From Onchocerca volvulus (lineage: Eukaryota > Nematoda > Chromadorea > Rhabditida > Onchocercidae), in assembly GCA_000499405.2 (NCBI GenBank), contig HG738139.1, forward strand, positions 15,662,858 through 15,726,857: a stretch of 64,000 nt of DNA. The letters run 5' to 3'. The notes beneath the pieces were generated by a model. That model was not told where the DNA came from, made no database searches, and saw only the letters and a program-made list of their open reading frames with translations. A program made the position numbers and the translations under genes. Below are positions 12,601 to 26,270 of the stretch, in pieces (within the stretch, counting starts at the first letter, position 1; each line of letters begins with the position of its first letter).

Positions 12601-15600
12601 TTCTACAACCACCGGAACCCTAAAAAAAATGTTGTAAAAAAATATTTATCAATTGAAACAGATTTTTTTTTATCTGTTCCATCTAGAAAAAGAATTCGCT
12701 AATTTATTGATCGAAAATCATTGATTTGTTTGCTAATTAAAAAAAAAGAATTTCAATACCATTTCATCAATGAAAATTCACACATTTTAAATTAGTAATG
12801 AAGTTATAAAATTAGGCATATAAAAATAAAAAGAGAACAAGAATGAAATATCAACGAAGACTAATTAAACAATAAAATCAACTTTAAAAGAATTTAAGTA
12901 TCATTTTATTGATTGAATTCAATTTGAATTAGTCGATGAAATAATAAATTACAGATATAAAAAAGAGAAGAAAAAGACAAGAATCAAATATAAATTAAGG
13001 CTAATCAAGTAATAAAATCAATCTTACATAATTATATTCTGCTGATCAATATTCATCTATAAAAATAAATGTTATTCATTTCCACACAATGCCTCAAGTT
13101 CTTCATTGAATGATTTGAAATTTTGAAATAAAGTTGCGTATTTGAAAACTTTCGGAGATTTAAAATTTTGGACAAACAAACATTTAAATTTGGAATTAAT
13201 TTGAACCTTGGATTAATCAAATAATAAACTTAAATAAACTGTTTTCTTGCTTATGTAATTGGATAAAAATTGAAATTTCATATGCTATTCGAACCCATTG
13301 GTTTTGTCAGAGTATAATTCAATTAATATTGCAAATAATTTGATGACAAATTTCTAAATAATAAATAACGTATTGTCAAAATTAATAACATGTATTATAT
13401 CTAATATAAATTGCAGTATTTAATAATATATCATTCACATTTCTGGCCGAAATTATATATATATATATATAACTGATAAAAATAAGCTAAAAAAAGTAAG
13501 AAATGAAATTAATAATAACTGAAATTATCGGTTAAATTTTATGAAAATAGTATTTACTTCTGAATATTTCCAATTTAGCTAGAAAGTATGAAAGTTACAA
13601 ACATAAAATGTCAAACTGTTTTCATAACAAAAAATATGACATTTATAAAAAAAAAAAGTATACAAATATCAAAACTAAATAATAAAAAAAGTAAACAAAT
13701 GCTAAATTACACATTAAAAAAAAGTAGGCAGATGTCGAAAAATTAAACAAATATTAAGACTATACACCAAATATTTGATATTTAAATAATATAATTATAT
13801 ATATGTATGTTTTAGAAGTGAATGTCTATCGATAATGATAACAATAATAAACATTTGTCGATATAATGTCAAAATTCCTTTATAATAAAATGTGAATATT
13901 TACTTAGAAGAAAAAAGTAAAAAAAATAAGGAAATATCAAAAATCTGTATCAAAATCTATCGATGCATATTTTTGCTTTTTTTTCTTTTCTCATTTTTTT
14001 TTTTTTTGTTTTATATTTTTCAGTTCTTTACAGTAATAATCAGAAAAGTTAAAATGAAATTTTATTTTGACAAGAAACTGAACAACAAGGATTACCGTAA
14101 TATATGATCTTTTTTTTTTTTTTTTGCTTCCTCTCATTTGTAATTAACGAACAAAGTTTGCAGATTTTTCTAAATTTGCTTTGCACTAAAATGGAAAAAT
14201 TCTTTGTCTTGTTGAATTTTTCTACTTCAAACATTCCTAAATCATGACCTAAATCAAATTTTTCATTTTTCTTTTTTTTGACAAAATTTTCGATAAATAT
14301 CATGTATCGATTAATTAATTACCAGATCATTATCAGTTTGAACGATTCTGGGGTTAAATTTTTCCAAGATTATTTAATAATTGTCGTACACACTGCGAAA
14401 ATTAACTTTTCAAATTATTCATACCTTATCTTACCGAGAATTATGATTGATGAAAAAATATATATGTTACTGACTGATTAATTGCATGGTAAATATTCCA
14501 TAAATTTTGCTTCTATCGATTAATAGTGTATATAATATTATCAACATATAACAATATTATCTTATTGTTTAATTTCATGAAATAAAATTGAAAATATTTA
14601 TAAAAATAATCGCTGTATTTTTTGAGAAAAGAATAGATAAATTGATAAATTAATATCAAATATGCAACATTCTAATATTACTAATCTTCATAATTGTTGA
14701 TTGCTTTTTTAAATTTTTCAAATTTTTGAAAAACTGAGGAATAAATTTGCTGACGCATATAAAGTCATAAATTTAAAGAAATTCTTAACATTAAAAGAAA
14801 AGAAATTTTCCCTTTTTTGAATTAGTTTGATTTTTGTAGGATGAGAAATTAGCGATTTAAAAATACATATATAAATCAAATAAAAGAAAGGGAATTTTTT
14901 GAATAAAAAAAATTTTCCAACTGAAATCAGAATTTTTGAAGGCAAAAAGAGAAAAGGGAAAATAAATAAATGAGAAAACAATGTTAAAACTGAGCTTAAT
15001 TGTGTATATTTAACAACTTCAAAATATATCCAGTTTTTCATCGAAAAAACTTCAAACAATTTTCTTGAGTCATAAAAGAAATTCATTTTCTCAAAAAATG
15101 AAAATTTTAAATTTTTTTTTTTTTTTTTTTAAGTGAAATGATAAATTATGGGTAAAATGGTTTGCAAGTTTCATAAAATGAAATGAATTATTTACGGTAA
15201 TAAAATAGGCGGCAGAAAAAGTGCTTTTCTTTTTTTCAGAGAAATTGACAATTTAAATAAAATTTTGATATGCATCATTCCAAGAAAGAAAAATTTTTTC
15301 GTCACATCATACAAAATTAAATTTAAAAAGTGATCAGTATAATAAGCTAATCAATTCAGAAAAAAAAAAAAATTAAATGTGTTATCAGAAATAATCAACA
15401 TTTCATGATAATTAACTTAATAATAATCATTTCAAATTGAAACAAAATTACGATAACTAATTATAAATATATAATTATTTCATTTCAGCTTTTTGCTTTC
15501 TTTCTTTTTTTTTAATAAACCAAATTTAATAGTAATTTTGCCTTTCTTATTTCTGTTACTTTTACTATTGAAAATTAAACACATATGAAATTGGATAAGA

Positions 15601-15639
15601 ACTAGTAGCACTACAATTTGCCAATAAAATGTGAGAAAA

Positions 15640-16135
15640 TAAATCAATTGAGAATTTCAAATAAATTCGTTTTCGTTAAAATAGCACCGACTAAAATTAA
15701 TCGATTTCAAATCTACTAAAAGTTTGGTCAACATTATGTTATAAGTTGCAAATGATACCAGAACACATAGCATAGAATTTTCACGGTTTCAAAAATAAAA
15801 GATACAAATCGGTCAATTGGGAATTTCAAACAGAATTATTTGTTCGTTTCCCTTAAAGTTTGAGCGGAATTTTCACGTAATTTTATACGCGAAATTTTCA
15901 TGTGATTTGAAAAATAAAAGATATAAAGTGACTAGTTTGGGAATTTCAAATAGTTCATTTTTTTTTAAAGTGGCGCAAGCTTAACTAAAAGTTAATCGAT
16001 TTCAAATTTGCTAAAAAATTTTGCTCAGCAATAAACACAAATGCAAATAATACATGAACGATAGCACTGAAATTTTCACATCATTTGTTCGTAAAATTTT
16101 CGGATAATTTGAAAAATAGGAAATATAATGCATTA
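15640..16135. repeat. three diverged direct repeats of about 120-200 bp
   Basis: Units near 15648-15812, 15813-15932 and 15933-16133 share an opening like gggaatttcaaata, a middle attaatcgatttcaaat (first and third units), and an ending in which attttcac is followed by gaaaaataaaagatataaa. Their lengths differ by internal deletions. They are noncoding. Confidence 0.65.
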
Positions 16136-17084
16136 AACTGTTTGGCATCATTCGAAATGATTCATTTATTCAACAAAAAAAAAAAAAAAAAAAAAAAAGC
16201 CATCAATATATGAAAAGGAAATAGTTGATTATAATGTAATCCGAGAAATTATCATACCAATATTTTCAACGAATCATCCCCCAATATATAGCCAGTAATA
16301 AATACAATTCGGAAAAAAAAGATATCAAATGAAAATTGAAAGGTTAAAGATCAAAAATCAAAGATTAAACAAATTCTTTTCTTTCTTGCTTCCTTTTTTT
16401 TTGTTAAATATTTGAAATGCTTTTACTTCTTTTTTATTTCAACAAATTCAAAATAAACAATTCATTTTTCGAATTCAAAAATTAGGACAAAAAAAAGAAA
16501 AAAGGAAAGGATCAAATTTTTTCAAATGTATGAAATTTTTTTCCATTCAATAGACAAATTCTAAACAATTTGCAAAAAAGGACAGAAATGAAAAATATAA
16601 CAGAAAATATAATAAAATGAAATTTTTAGGAAAAGAATGAATTTGTGATTGGTATATACATATTTATATATACATTCTACTTCATTTTTTCATCGATTTC
16701 ATCCAAGCTTTAAATATAAAGTAAACTAGTAAGAAAACTAAGGAGACGATCGATGGATGGAAATAAAATAGATTCAAAGATAAAATTAAACCAGATATCA
16801 TTCAAGATTTTAGTTAAACAGTCGCTCTTCTCTTCATTTTCAAACTTTTTTGTTTGCTTTGGTCTTAAATTTTGAAGAAAAAATAAAACAAATAAAAATA
16901 AAAATAAATAAATAAAAAGAAAGTAAATCAAATGAGAAAAAAAAATAATCGCATTAATGTTGAGAGAGATGAAATAAAAGATTTTAATGTACAACAAATG
17001 CTAATAAAAAAAGCATTTTTTTTTCTAATTATTTCAGCTATGTTTTATTAATGGAATAGATGATAAAAATATAAAAGTTCGTAA

Positions 17085-17345
17085 AATAGTTTTTTACGTA
17101 TGTCGTTTGCAAATAACGTGAAGATACTCTGAAAAAGTTATCGCCAAGATACTTCGCAGAGATTTAATGTTTGCATATTTCTTGTTATAACATCATTATT
17201 TTATTCATATTTACATATACTTTTACGTATGCCATCTATAAAGTCACCGAAATACTTCAAAAAATTTAATATTCATAGTTCACATTTCAGTATCATTATT
17301 TATTACTATTCACAGTTACTTTCACGTACGTCATTCATGATGTCG
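17085..17345. repeat. diverged tandem duplication, about 130-bp unit
   Basis: Two to three units share tttacgtatgtcgt or tttacgtatgccat, then a segment with gatact/aaatactt, and then catcattatttattcatatt. Similar blocks recur at about 17090, 17220 and 17320. Confidence 0.55.
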
Positions 17346-19934
17346 CAAGATGTTGCGATATTATGATTTGTTAGTATTATCAATATATTAATGAGTGCAT
17401 TGTGAATCTATTAAACTATCAAGAGATTTATTTTATAAGTAAATGATTAAACATTCAAATTTAATCATTAAAACTCCCAATAAAAAGTTTAGAATCTGAA
17501 CTCACAAACAGGTAATTTCTATTGGAAGCTTTAGAGAATAAATTCAAATATCAAATTCATTTACCTGCAAAATAATTCGCTTGATGTCTAAATTTAGAAT
17601 TTCTTTTGGATGAACTTTCAAATTTTTTTTGGATGATATACAAATATTACGACATACATTTTTAAAATGTCCATTATTTCGGCCTATTTGTTCTTAAAAT
17701 TGTATTTTTAACTCATCAATTAGATTAAGATTAGAAATTATAAAGGAATATTTCAAATCAACTTTACAACAATTATTCATAAAATTTTACAAATTCAAAA
17801 AAATTTGAAAAATATTATCAAAAAAAAAAATGAAAATAAAAAGTAGCAATGAAATGTACAAAACATTATATAAAATAGATTTATCAATGGAACTAGAAAA
17901 GATATACACTCCTTTTTTTAAATAAATCAGGAAGAGGAAGAGTGAAAACTTTTTATCAAATTTCAACTGATAACATTAGCAAATTTTATCGAGAATTTGT
18001 GATATGCAAATATTCGGATTCGTAATACAATACAATTACTTACTTATTGAACTATTGACTGGCTATTTGATTTCATTTAGTGCATTAAATGTCTCATTCA
18101 CTTTTTTCTTCTTTTTATTTTTTGATTTCCTCAATAACGAGACATCATAACTTTCAATAATACTACAATAATGCAATAATCCTAATGTTGTGATAAAAAT
18201 TTACAATTCATAGAATAAACAGAAGAATGACGTGAAATAGTGAAATGATATTGTGAAATAATAACAGCATGATGATATGGAACAATGAACAATGATAAGA
18301 GATGATATTCTGATTGCATTTTGATTAATATCATGTCTTTTTGGTGATTACTGTTATAAAATTCGACGTCAAATAGTGATAAAAAAAAAAAAAATTCCGT
18401 GTTTCCATTTTTATTTCAAACTTATGTCGTAGAGTGAAAATGTAATTGTATTTTAAGTATTTCAATTCCCTTGGATAATTATATTTCAAGTATTTCAATT
18501 CCATTTTTGTTTGGCAATTATCTGTATAGTGATATAAAATTCATTTCTTACTTATATCTTAATTGATTTATAAATGTATTTTAATATTTGCCTCGTACAG
18601 TATATGTGATGCATTTATCAATATTAATCTGAGATATCAATAAAGACTGATCAAATAAAAAACTCATCAAGAAACGAAAAAAACTTAAACATCAGATTTA
18701 ACTGTATGAGTCAAATTTAAAAAAGTAAAATGAATTATCATTAAGAAGTGAGAAAAGGAAGAAAAAGAGCGAGAGAGAGAGAGAAAGGAAAGTATAGGTT
18801 CTAATGTAGAAAGGGAAGAGGAGGAATGGAATGCTTAGAGTTTCAAAAAATAAAAAAAAAAAGTATGAAAATGAGGAAGGAAGGAGGAATGAATATAATC
18901 ATTGATTCATTCGCATATTGTTGTACATTTATTGATGATAGACATCATTTTGTCAACAAAATCAGAAATTTCTATTAATAAAATTATTATCATATCGATA
19001 AAAATGATGCTGCAAATGGATATGAAAACATGGAAAAGGTAGAGAAGAAAAGAATAAAGCAACAACAATAAAACATACAAATTATTGATTAATTGTTGTA
19101 TTAATCAATAATTATTTGGTGTGTTTGTATTTATTTGTATAAAGAGTATTCAAACGACTAGATATGATAATATTAGAGATGTAGAGGGGTAAGAGAAAAA
19201 AGACAAGAATAAAACATAGAAATTATTGATTATTTATTATCTATGCATTTATAGCATTAAAATGATGATTTCAAGAAACAAAAATAAAAAAAAATCGATA
19301 AAAATAAAAGAAAAGAAACAATCTAGGAATTATTGGAATTTATACGAAATGCAAAAAAATAAAATAATGAGACAAAGATTACTGCCAAAGTTAAGCAATG
19401 AACTTAAAATGTAAATATCAAAAAAACTTTCTGGAGAAAAACACGATTATATTCACCAAGGAAGATGAACTTTTCCCTGAAAATATCAGCAAAGAATTCC
19501 AAAAATACAACATCATCGATTTATTTCATCCGAAATACATTGATCCTTTTCAAAATGAGACAGAACGGGATAATTTTCGTTTCAAAATAGAGAAAATAAA
19601 TAAATAAGTAAACAAATATATAATTTATAGTATTGCAGTTAACTCAAATAAAACAAATAGATTTCAAATATAACAAACTGATCACAAATTCAGATGTATT
19701 TAATGTAAATTTAATCAAAGCAAATATGAAGCAGATATTTAAAATATCCTATACTATTTCTACTAGTCTTGAATTGAATACTATATTCTTATTGAATACT
19801 GTATTCTTACCTTTACTATATCTATCAATTGGTTAGAAGTATAGAAAGCGAGTATTATTCAAAACAGGAAAGAAAAAAGTAGTAAATAATTTAATAAATC
19901 CATTCTGAATTCAGAATAAATTCAAATTACAACA

Positions 19935-20245
19935 GAATTCCTCATCATCACGAATTTTGACAATAATTTATAGTTAATTTATCATCGCGAATTACGGTGA
20001 TTGGTTACAGTAATTTCAGCACAATGAGTTACGGTGAAAATTACAGTCACTTTATTACAGTTAACACAAGTTATTGACATCCAATCATTGCGAATTATGA
20101 TGACAGTTATCACTTTATCATCGCAAGTTACGATAATGAGTTACAGTCATTTCATCATCGTTGTAACGAGTCTTAGTTAATTTACCGTAACGAAATACGG
20201 TGATAATTTGCAACTATTTTATCATTATCAGCTATAATTAGTTTA
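19935..20245. repeat. decayed minisatellite with a cgaattacggtga core
   Basis: Short modules gcgaattacggtgat, ttacagtcatttcatcatcg and acgaaatacggtgataattt recur in mixed order roughly every 40-50 nt. They are partly inverted in sense (taac and gtta alternate), so this is an old, heavily mutated array. Confidence 0.6.
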
Positions 20246-21884
20246 TCATCCATTTGGGATACTTAAAATAATCGAAAAACCAAATAATATATTTTTAACC
20301 ACTACTTTAGGCTTTAACACACAGGTGGATACGGTAACACTTAAGATAGATAAAAATCATCATGGAAACAATCATTTGATGATTCCGTAATTATTTAGAC
20401 ACTTCATTACGCAATAATGGAAATGATCATTCGATAATTCGATAATTATTTTGACATTTCATTTTTATATTATTATTTCATAAAAACGAGTTTTTTCTTT
20501 ATTTTATTATTTTCAAAATTAATGAGTTAAATGGTAATCTATTGGAAGAAACAAATTAAACATTATTTAAAAGGATAAAAGATATGTGTCATATTTATAC
20601 AATATATAAGTGATTAATTATCGGAATAGTAGTGTATGATTAGGATCAACTCTGAAATTGAAATTCAGTTTTATCTATTCATTCATTTCTCTATTTTTCA
20701 TTCTTCCTTTTTTTGTTCATTCTTTTTCTCTTTTAAATTCATCATTAAAAGGAAAGGAAGATTAGTTGAGTAAACAAAATTAGAAATTAATCTTCCAAGA
20801 GATACAAAAATTGCAAAAAAGTATGCAAATTTATCAAAGGAAAGAATGAGAAAAATGAACAGAAATGAAACGAGAAGATATCATTAGTTCGCAGCATAAT
20901 GAGTGTTCTCTATCATAATTTCGATAATATAAATGAGTGGAAAAGAAAGGGTCGATCGATTTGAAATGAAACAGAAAGGGAAATGATGAAAAAGAAAGGA
21001 TAGGTTGGATAGAATAAGTTCATAACCTATTTAATGCTTTCTTCCTCAAAACAAGAAAAAAAAAAAAAAAAAAAAAGGAGGAGAGATGTATAAATGCAAA
21101 GAGTCAAAGAAGAAATTTTAAACATTTCTTTTCAAATGGAACACATATGTTATTTCAGCTTTGAAACAATTATCATAATTCTTCAATTTCTATGGTCAAT
21201 TATTATCCCGAAATTTGAGATAATTTCGAAATGTTTCGGAATTTTCGACAATAATAATTTTCAGTGGAATTTTCGCTATTATAAATTGCTAGCTTAAAAA
21301 TACAAACATATGCAATTACTTGATTCCAAATAAATGAAATGAAAGCAAGAAAGATAAATAAATAAGTGTAAAATAATAAATCTATTGAAATTGTATTTCG
21401 TCAATGGTCAAAAAGATTTTCTGCATAATTAATTATATAGATGGATATGATCCAAATTTTAATTATCCATATAGGATGTATATATCTAAAAACTTAAAAT
21501 AGTATGAAATAGAAAAATATCTATAATAATTTTGATGCTAAACAAATACGCAAATTATTTTGCATTCATTGATTTGAATTTCAAAAAAAAAAAAAAAAAG
21601 AATTTCTTTTCCAGCTAAAATGCATAATACATATCTTAATTGCAAAAAAAAAAAAAGGAAAATTGAATTGAGTAACCAAAAAAAGAAAAGGAAGGAACAA
21701 GAAATTTATTATCCATTGCGAAAAGTAAATTTACACGAAAAACTGCAAAAAAAAAAGTGATGAAATGAAAAATGATCGTTATTTTAAGCGAGAAAAAAAA
21801 AAAAAAAAACGAAAAAGGATATTTTAGTAATTTTGCCATGATTACTACTATTATATTATTTCTATACCTATATTATATATGGTA

Positions 21885-22120
21885 TCCAGGTCAAGTTATT
21901 TCTGACCTTACGTTGGTACTTTATTTTAAATACTTCCTTTAATAATGTCACTTTTAATTTTAACGCTATTTTCATAAAATTAAATGAATTCCTTTCCTTT
22001 GATACGTCATTTCTAATCTTACACTGTTGCCTTAAATAGAGTTTAATGAATTCCTTCTTCTGATTTGTCACTTTTAATTTTGTGCTACTTTTCATCAAAT
22101 TAAATAAATTCTTTTTTAAG
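21885..22120. repeat. four-copy decayed tandem repeat, about 60-nt unit
   Basis: The unit resembles gtcacttttaattttaacgc followed by a tttcataaaattaaatgaattcctt segment and a ctttg ending. Copies 2 to 4 are clear and the first is partial. Confidence 0.65.
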
Positions 22121-22404
22121 TTGAGAAAAAAATGGAATAAAAAACTTGCATATATTTATATAATAATTTAAAGTGCCATACGATTAGACTGTTAACTAAT
22201 AATGAAGATTAAATTTAATTAAAATCTTAATACTAAGAAACAAAGAAAAAAAGAAGGAGAGAAAATGAATGTCGATGATGACCGACAGTCATAATGATAT
22301 GAAATATAAACCAATAGAAATAGAGAAAGAGGAAGAGAGGGAAAAGACTGAGAGAGAGAAGTATGAGCAAGAAGAAATAAATGTGTTGAAATATTTTAAT
22401 GACA

Positions 22405-22475
22405 TTCATCATCGTCATATCATCATCGTCATCATCATTATCATCATTATCATTATCATCAGCATCATTATTCTT
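22405..22475. repeat. CAT/CGT trinucleotide microsatellite
   Basis: catcatcgtcatcatc-type repeats. The overlapping open frames on both strands are artefacts of this repeat. Confidence 0.85.
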
Positions 22476-22649
22476 ACCATTCACTATTATCATTCAACGC
22501 GACAATCAATTAATCGGCATAAATTATATATTTCCGCAAAACTATTCAGCTGATTTAATTTTATCATCGATAAGTAATCGATAAGTCGATTAATCGATGC
22601 TATTAATTAAATTAAAGTATCGTTATCGCTTTATGCTATTAGAAAAGAA

Positions 22650-22735
22650 TTTTTAAAAATATATGAATTAAGAAATTTTATTTGATTATTGAGAAAGATA
22701 AATTTAAAGTAAAAATAAAAATAAAAATCAATATT
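22650..22735. repeat. dispersed direct duplication, copy 1
   Basis: About 75-80 bp (atatatgaattaagaa to aaatttaaagtaaaaa) recurs near 23070-23150 with few mismatches, about 410 bp away. Confidence 0.65.
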
Positions 22736-23069
22736 TATTATTTGTTAATATAAATGAATTAGGAAATAAATAGTAATGATTTTTTATTGTTATTATTATT
22801 ATTATCACTAACTTTATTTTCATACATTTTTCTTTCATTTCTATATTTTATCGACGACAGTGAAATAAAAAGATTAATTAAATTATGTATCAAAATGGTA
22901 TGCATACTATAGAGGAATGTTATTTCAGGTCAGGTCAACTGATTCGTTCCTTTATTTAATGATTAAGTTAATTAGGAATCGTTGGTTAGCTTTATTTTTC
23001 AAGCAATTGCAAAAATTTGTTTAAATGAAATATTTATTTAATGAAAAAAAAAATATTGCAAGAATTTAT

Positions 23070-23150
23070 TTCAAAAATATATGAACTAAGAAGCTTTATT
23101 TGATTATTAAGAAAGATAAATTTAAAGTAAAAACAAAAAATAAATATACA
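23070..23150. repeat. dispersed direct duplication, copy 2
   Basis: Matches 22650-22735 in the same orientation (atatatgaactaagaag to aaatttaaagtaaaaaca). Confidence 0.65.
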
Positions 23151-25949
23151 AAAAAAGAATGAACTAACGTTAAGAAAAAAGATGAAAAAAAGAAAGAGAA
23201 ATAGCAGTAATGAAATTTTCAAAAATACTGGATAATTGAAAATGAATAAAAATAACGAAAAATTTTCGAATCATATTTAAAAATTTTCGAAGAAATGGAT
23301 TTTTTCAAATTTTTTGTAATGATTGAAAAAAAAATCACATTTTTTTAAAATTTGATAAAAAAAAAAAAAAAAAAAAGATTGAACGTGAAAAAATCATGCA
23401 ATCGGTTTGAAATTAATTAATTATATTTATGAAATAAAATAGCTATTATCCATTCCTAATCATTTAATAATTGTTCCTAACATCTTTTTTTTTTTTTTTT
23501 TTGTTTCATTCTAATTATCTCAAAGGCTATTAATAAAATATAAATAAACTAAAGCAAGCAAGGAAAAATTATAATAGAAAGAATAATTTGAAAGTTAAGA
23601 AAAGATGTATCTGCATCTATCAAGTACCATTATCACTTATCACGTATCACGTACCACGTATTATTTTCATTTCGTTTTTAATATTTACTATTTTCAATGC
23701 AATTTTTTTTGATATAAATATATTCATTTTCCTAACAAAATACAAAATCTTTATTACTTTGATTCAGAGATACATCTCATGAATATTTACGTATAATGTG
23801 TAATCATATTTAAATATTCGGTATCAAAAAAAAAAAACGAAATTGAAATCAGAATAGAAGCAATATTATAAAAGGAAAAAAGATGATATAAATTACACTT
23901 ATTTTTTTTTTTTGATTTCCAATACAAAAATTGATAATTTTTTCCGCAAAATATTAATGAATGCTTAATAAGTTGGAAAAATTTGCCAACAATCTAACAT
24001 ATTAATGATTGATCGTCAAAAAACAAATCAAATTGTTTACCTGGAATTAAATTTTATTGTCTTCTAGCTTTCCTTCGATTGAAAGACGAAAACGTGATGA
24101 GCCTATTTAAATAGCAATCAGTACAGAAAAAAAAAAAAAGTAAAACGAGCAGAATAAGCCGAAATGAAATGGAAAAAAATGAAAAAAAAAAGGAAAAAAA
24201 TGAAAACGAGAAATGAAAATGTGATTAAATCGAGAAAAAATTGTTTGGATATCGTTTATAATATATGTTTGTTGAAAGTTTCAAAAAAAGTTTGGAAAAT
24301 AAAAGAAATATTTCTTTGTAATTTTAAGAAAAATTCGAAAATATTGCAAATGATTTTAAATATTTGAGAATTTTATGATCACACCAACAACATACCATCA
24401 TCATTATCAGTGCCAACACTATCATATTTGTTTTTTTTTTTTTTTGTTTATTTTTTTAGAAATTAAAATTGGGTTCGCTATGATATCGAATTTAATAACT
24501 AACACATCACTTTCCATTATTTTTCATCAAAATATTTGTTTGTTTTTTTTTTCTCATGTAGATATATGTAGGAAAAAAAACTCGACAAATTTTTTCTCAT
24601 TTAAAATTTATTTTGAAGATTAAACACATTCATTTGATATCGTTAATTTTGAATCAAAATCTGATTAATTAAAAACGGATGATATGCAAAAAAAAAAAAA
24701 AAAAAAAAAGAAGATTACATTATTGAAAAAAAAAAGAGAGAAATTATCAAAAAAATCAGAAATATGTTCTTAAAAGGAGAGATTTGAAAATTTATGATAC
24801 ACATTTAAAAATTATTGATAATCAAATTAGAGGGAAAATTATCGAAATAAGTGATTCGAAAAAATGATAGACAAAGTGCATGTCTTAGACGAAATGAGAG
24901 AATAAAATGTTTTGAATTATTTTGTTTAATAAAATTTAATTTTAAGCAATAATAAATTTTGATTAAAATTTGATATAACCAATAGGTTCATTATCATAGC
25001 AGTTACTTCATTGCATGAGACAAAAATTATCAGATTGTCTGTTTTCTTGATAACAATTTTCTATTATAAAATAGCTAAAATTAAAATTATATCTTTATTA
25101 GATGATATTGTACAACAAATAATGTTCTATAAACGATTAAAATAAAATATTTTCTGAATAATTTAAAATTTTTTGAACAAATTTTGCATTTTTAAATAAT
25201 GAACAACATCTCACAATCTTCTTGGAAGCAATAAATCCAAATGTAGCATGTCATTATTATTACGTGAAATATGCGTCAAAAGTACCACGTGAAATACGGG
25301 ACAATTATTTTACACGTAACAAAAATTATCGTGTTGAAATTTTTTTGTTTTTTTTTTTCGTTATTTATGGAACGAAATCAGGCGGACTTTTCAAATGTAA
25401 CAATAACAAATTGCTATGATGCATATTTATTTTATATTTTTATTTTGATAAATTCTCCGCAGACGATCAAATGATAGATAGACGGACGGTTAGACCACAT
25501 CTGTCGGCATCTTTTGTACTTTTTAATCAATCTATATCGGCACGCTGACTGACTTGGTGGAAAAAAATCAAAAAAATTAGATTAAAATGCTTACAAAAAA
25601 AAATTTCTTTTTGCAAAATATGAATTCTGCAAAATTATTATCATTTTTCAATTATTTTTCTCCATTTGGAATAATATACAGTCATCTGAATAATATTATG
25701 CTAAAAAAAATTTTTGTTTAAAAATTATTATTTCAACTATTATAACAAGATAATTTAGGAGTGTTGATTATTTGAAATTTTGTAATTCACAAAATTTAAC
25801 TCAAAAAATTAATTTTTTCGAAAACAATGAAAAAAGAAACGACTAATAAAAATTATTGCACAAAGGATGTAAAAGAAGGAAAATTTCGTTGTTTGATTTT
25901 TTGATAACAATGAATATTAATTTAGCTATTAATAATATAATATAAAAAT

Positions 25950-26270
25950 ATATCATATTAATAGGAATTGTTAAATACTACAATATTAATATGAAAATAA
26001 TGCATGCGTAATAAGCATAAAAAAAAAGATGATTTTTTGATGTATAAGAAAATGTATTGGAAAACATTAATAAGTTGATAATATCAATAATAACTGTTAA
26101 ATATTGCTAATTATCAGTATAATATTACAAATATAATAAAGCATAGAAAAATGGATAGTAATAAAATTAATAGATCGGAAAATGTTAATGAGAATTATTA
26201 TGGATACTATTAATTATCATGATAATATCACAAATGTAATAAGCATAGAAAAGAGGACGATGATATTATT
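25950..26270. repeat. three-copy decayed tandem repeat, about 105-nt unit
   Basis: Units share gtaataagcatagaaaa and a following gatgat/gata segment, then gaaaatgttaa and attatcatgataatatc. Blocks start near 25955, 26075 and 26190. Confidence 0.55.

Noticed and set aside
19226..19836. Three consecutive plus-strand open frames (62-69 codons)
   Set aside because: Lys/Asn/Ile-rich, in different frames, no splice sites of good quality joining them and no recognisable domain; expected by chance in this composition.
22233..22584. Overlapping open frames on both strands rich in Asp or Ile/His/Ser
   Set aside because: They are translations of a CAT-type microsatellite and AT-rich flanks, with no splice or family evidence.
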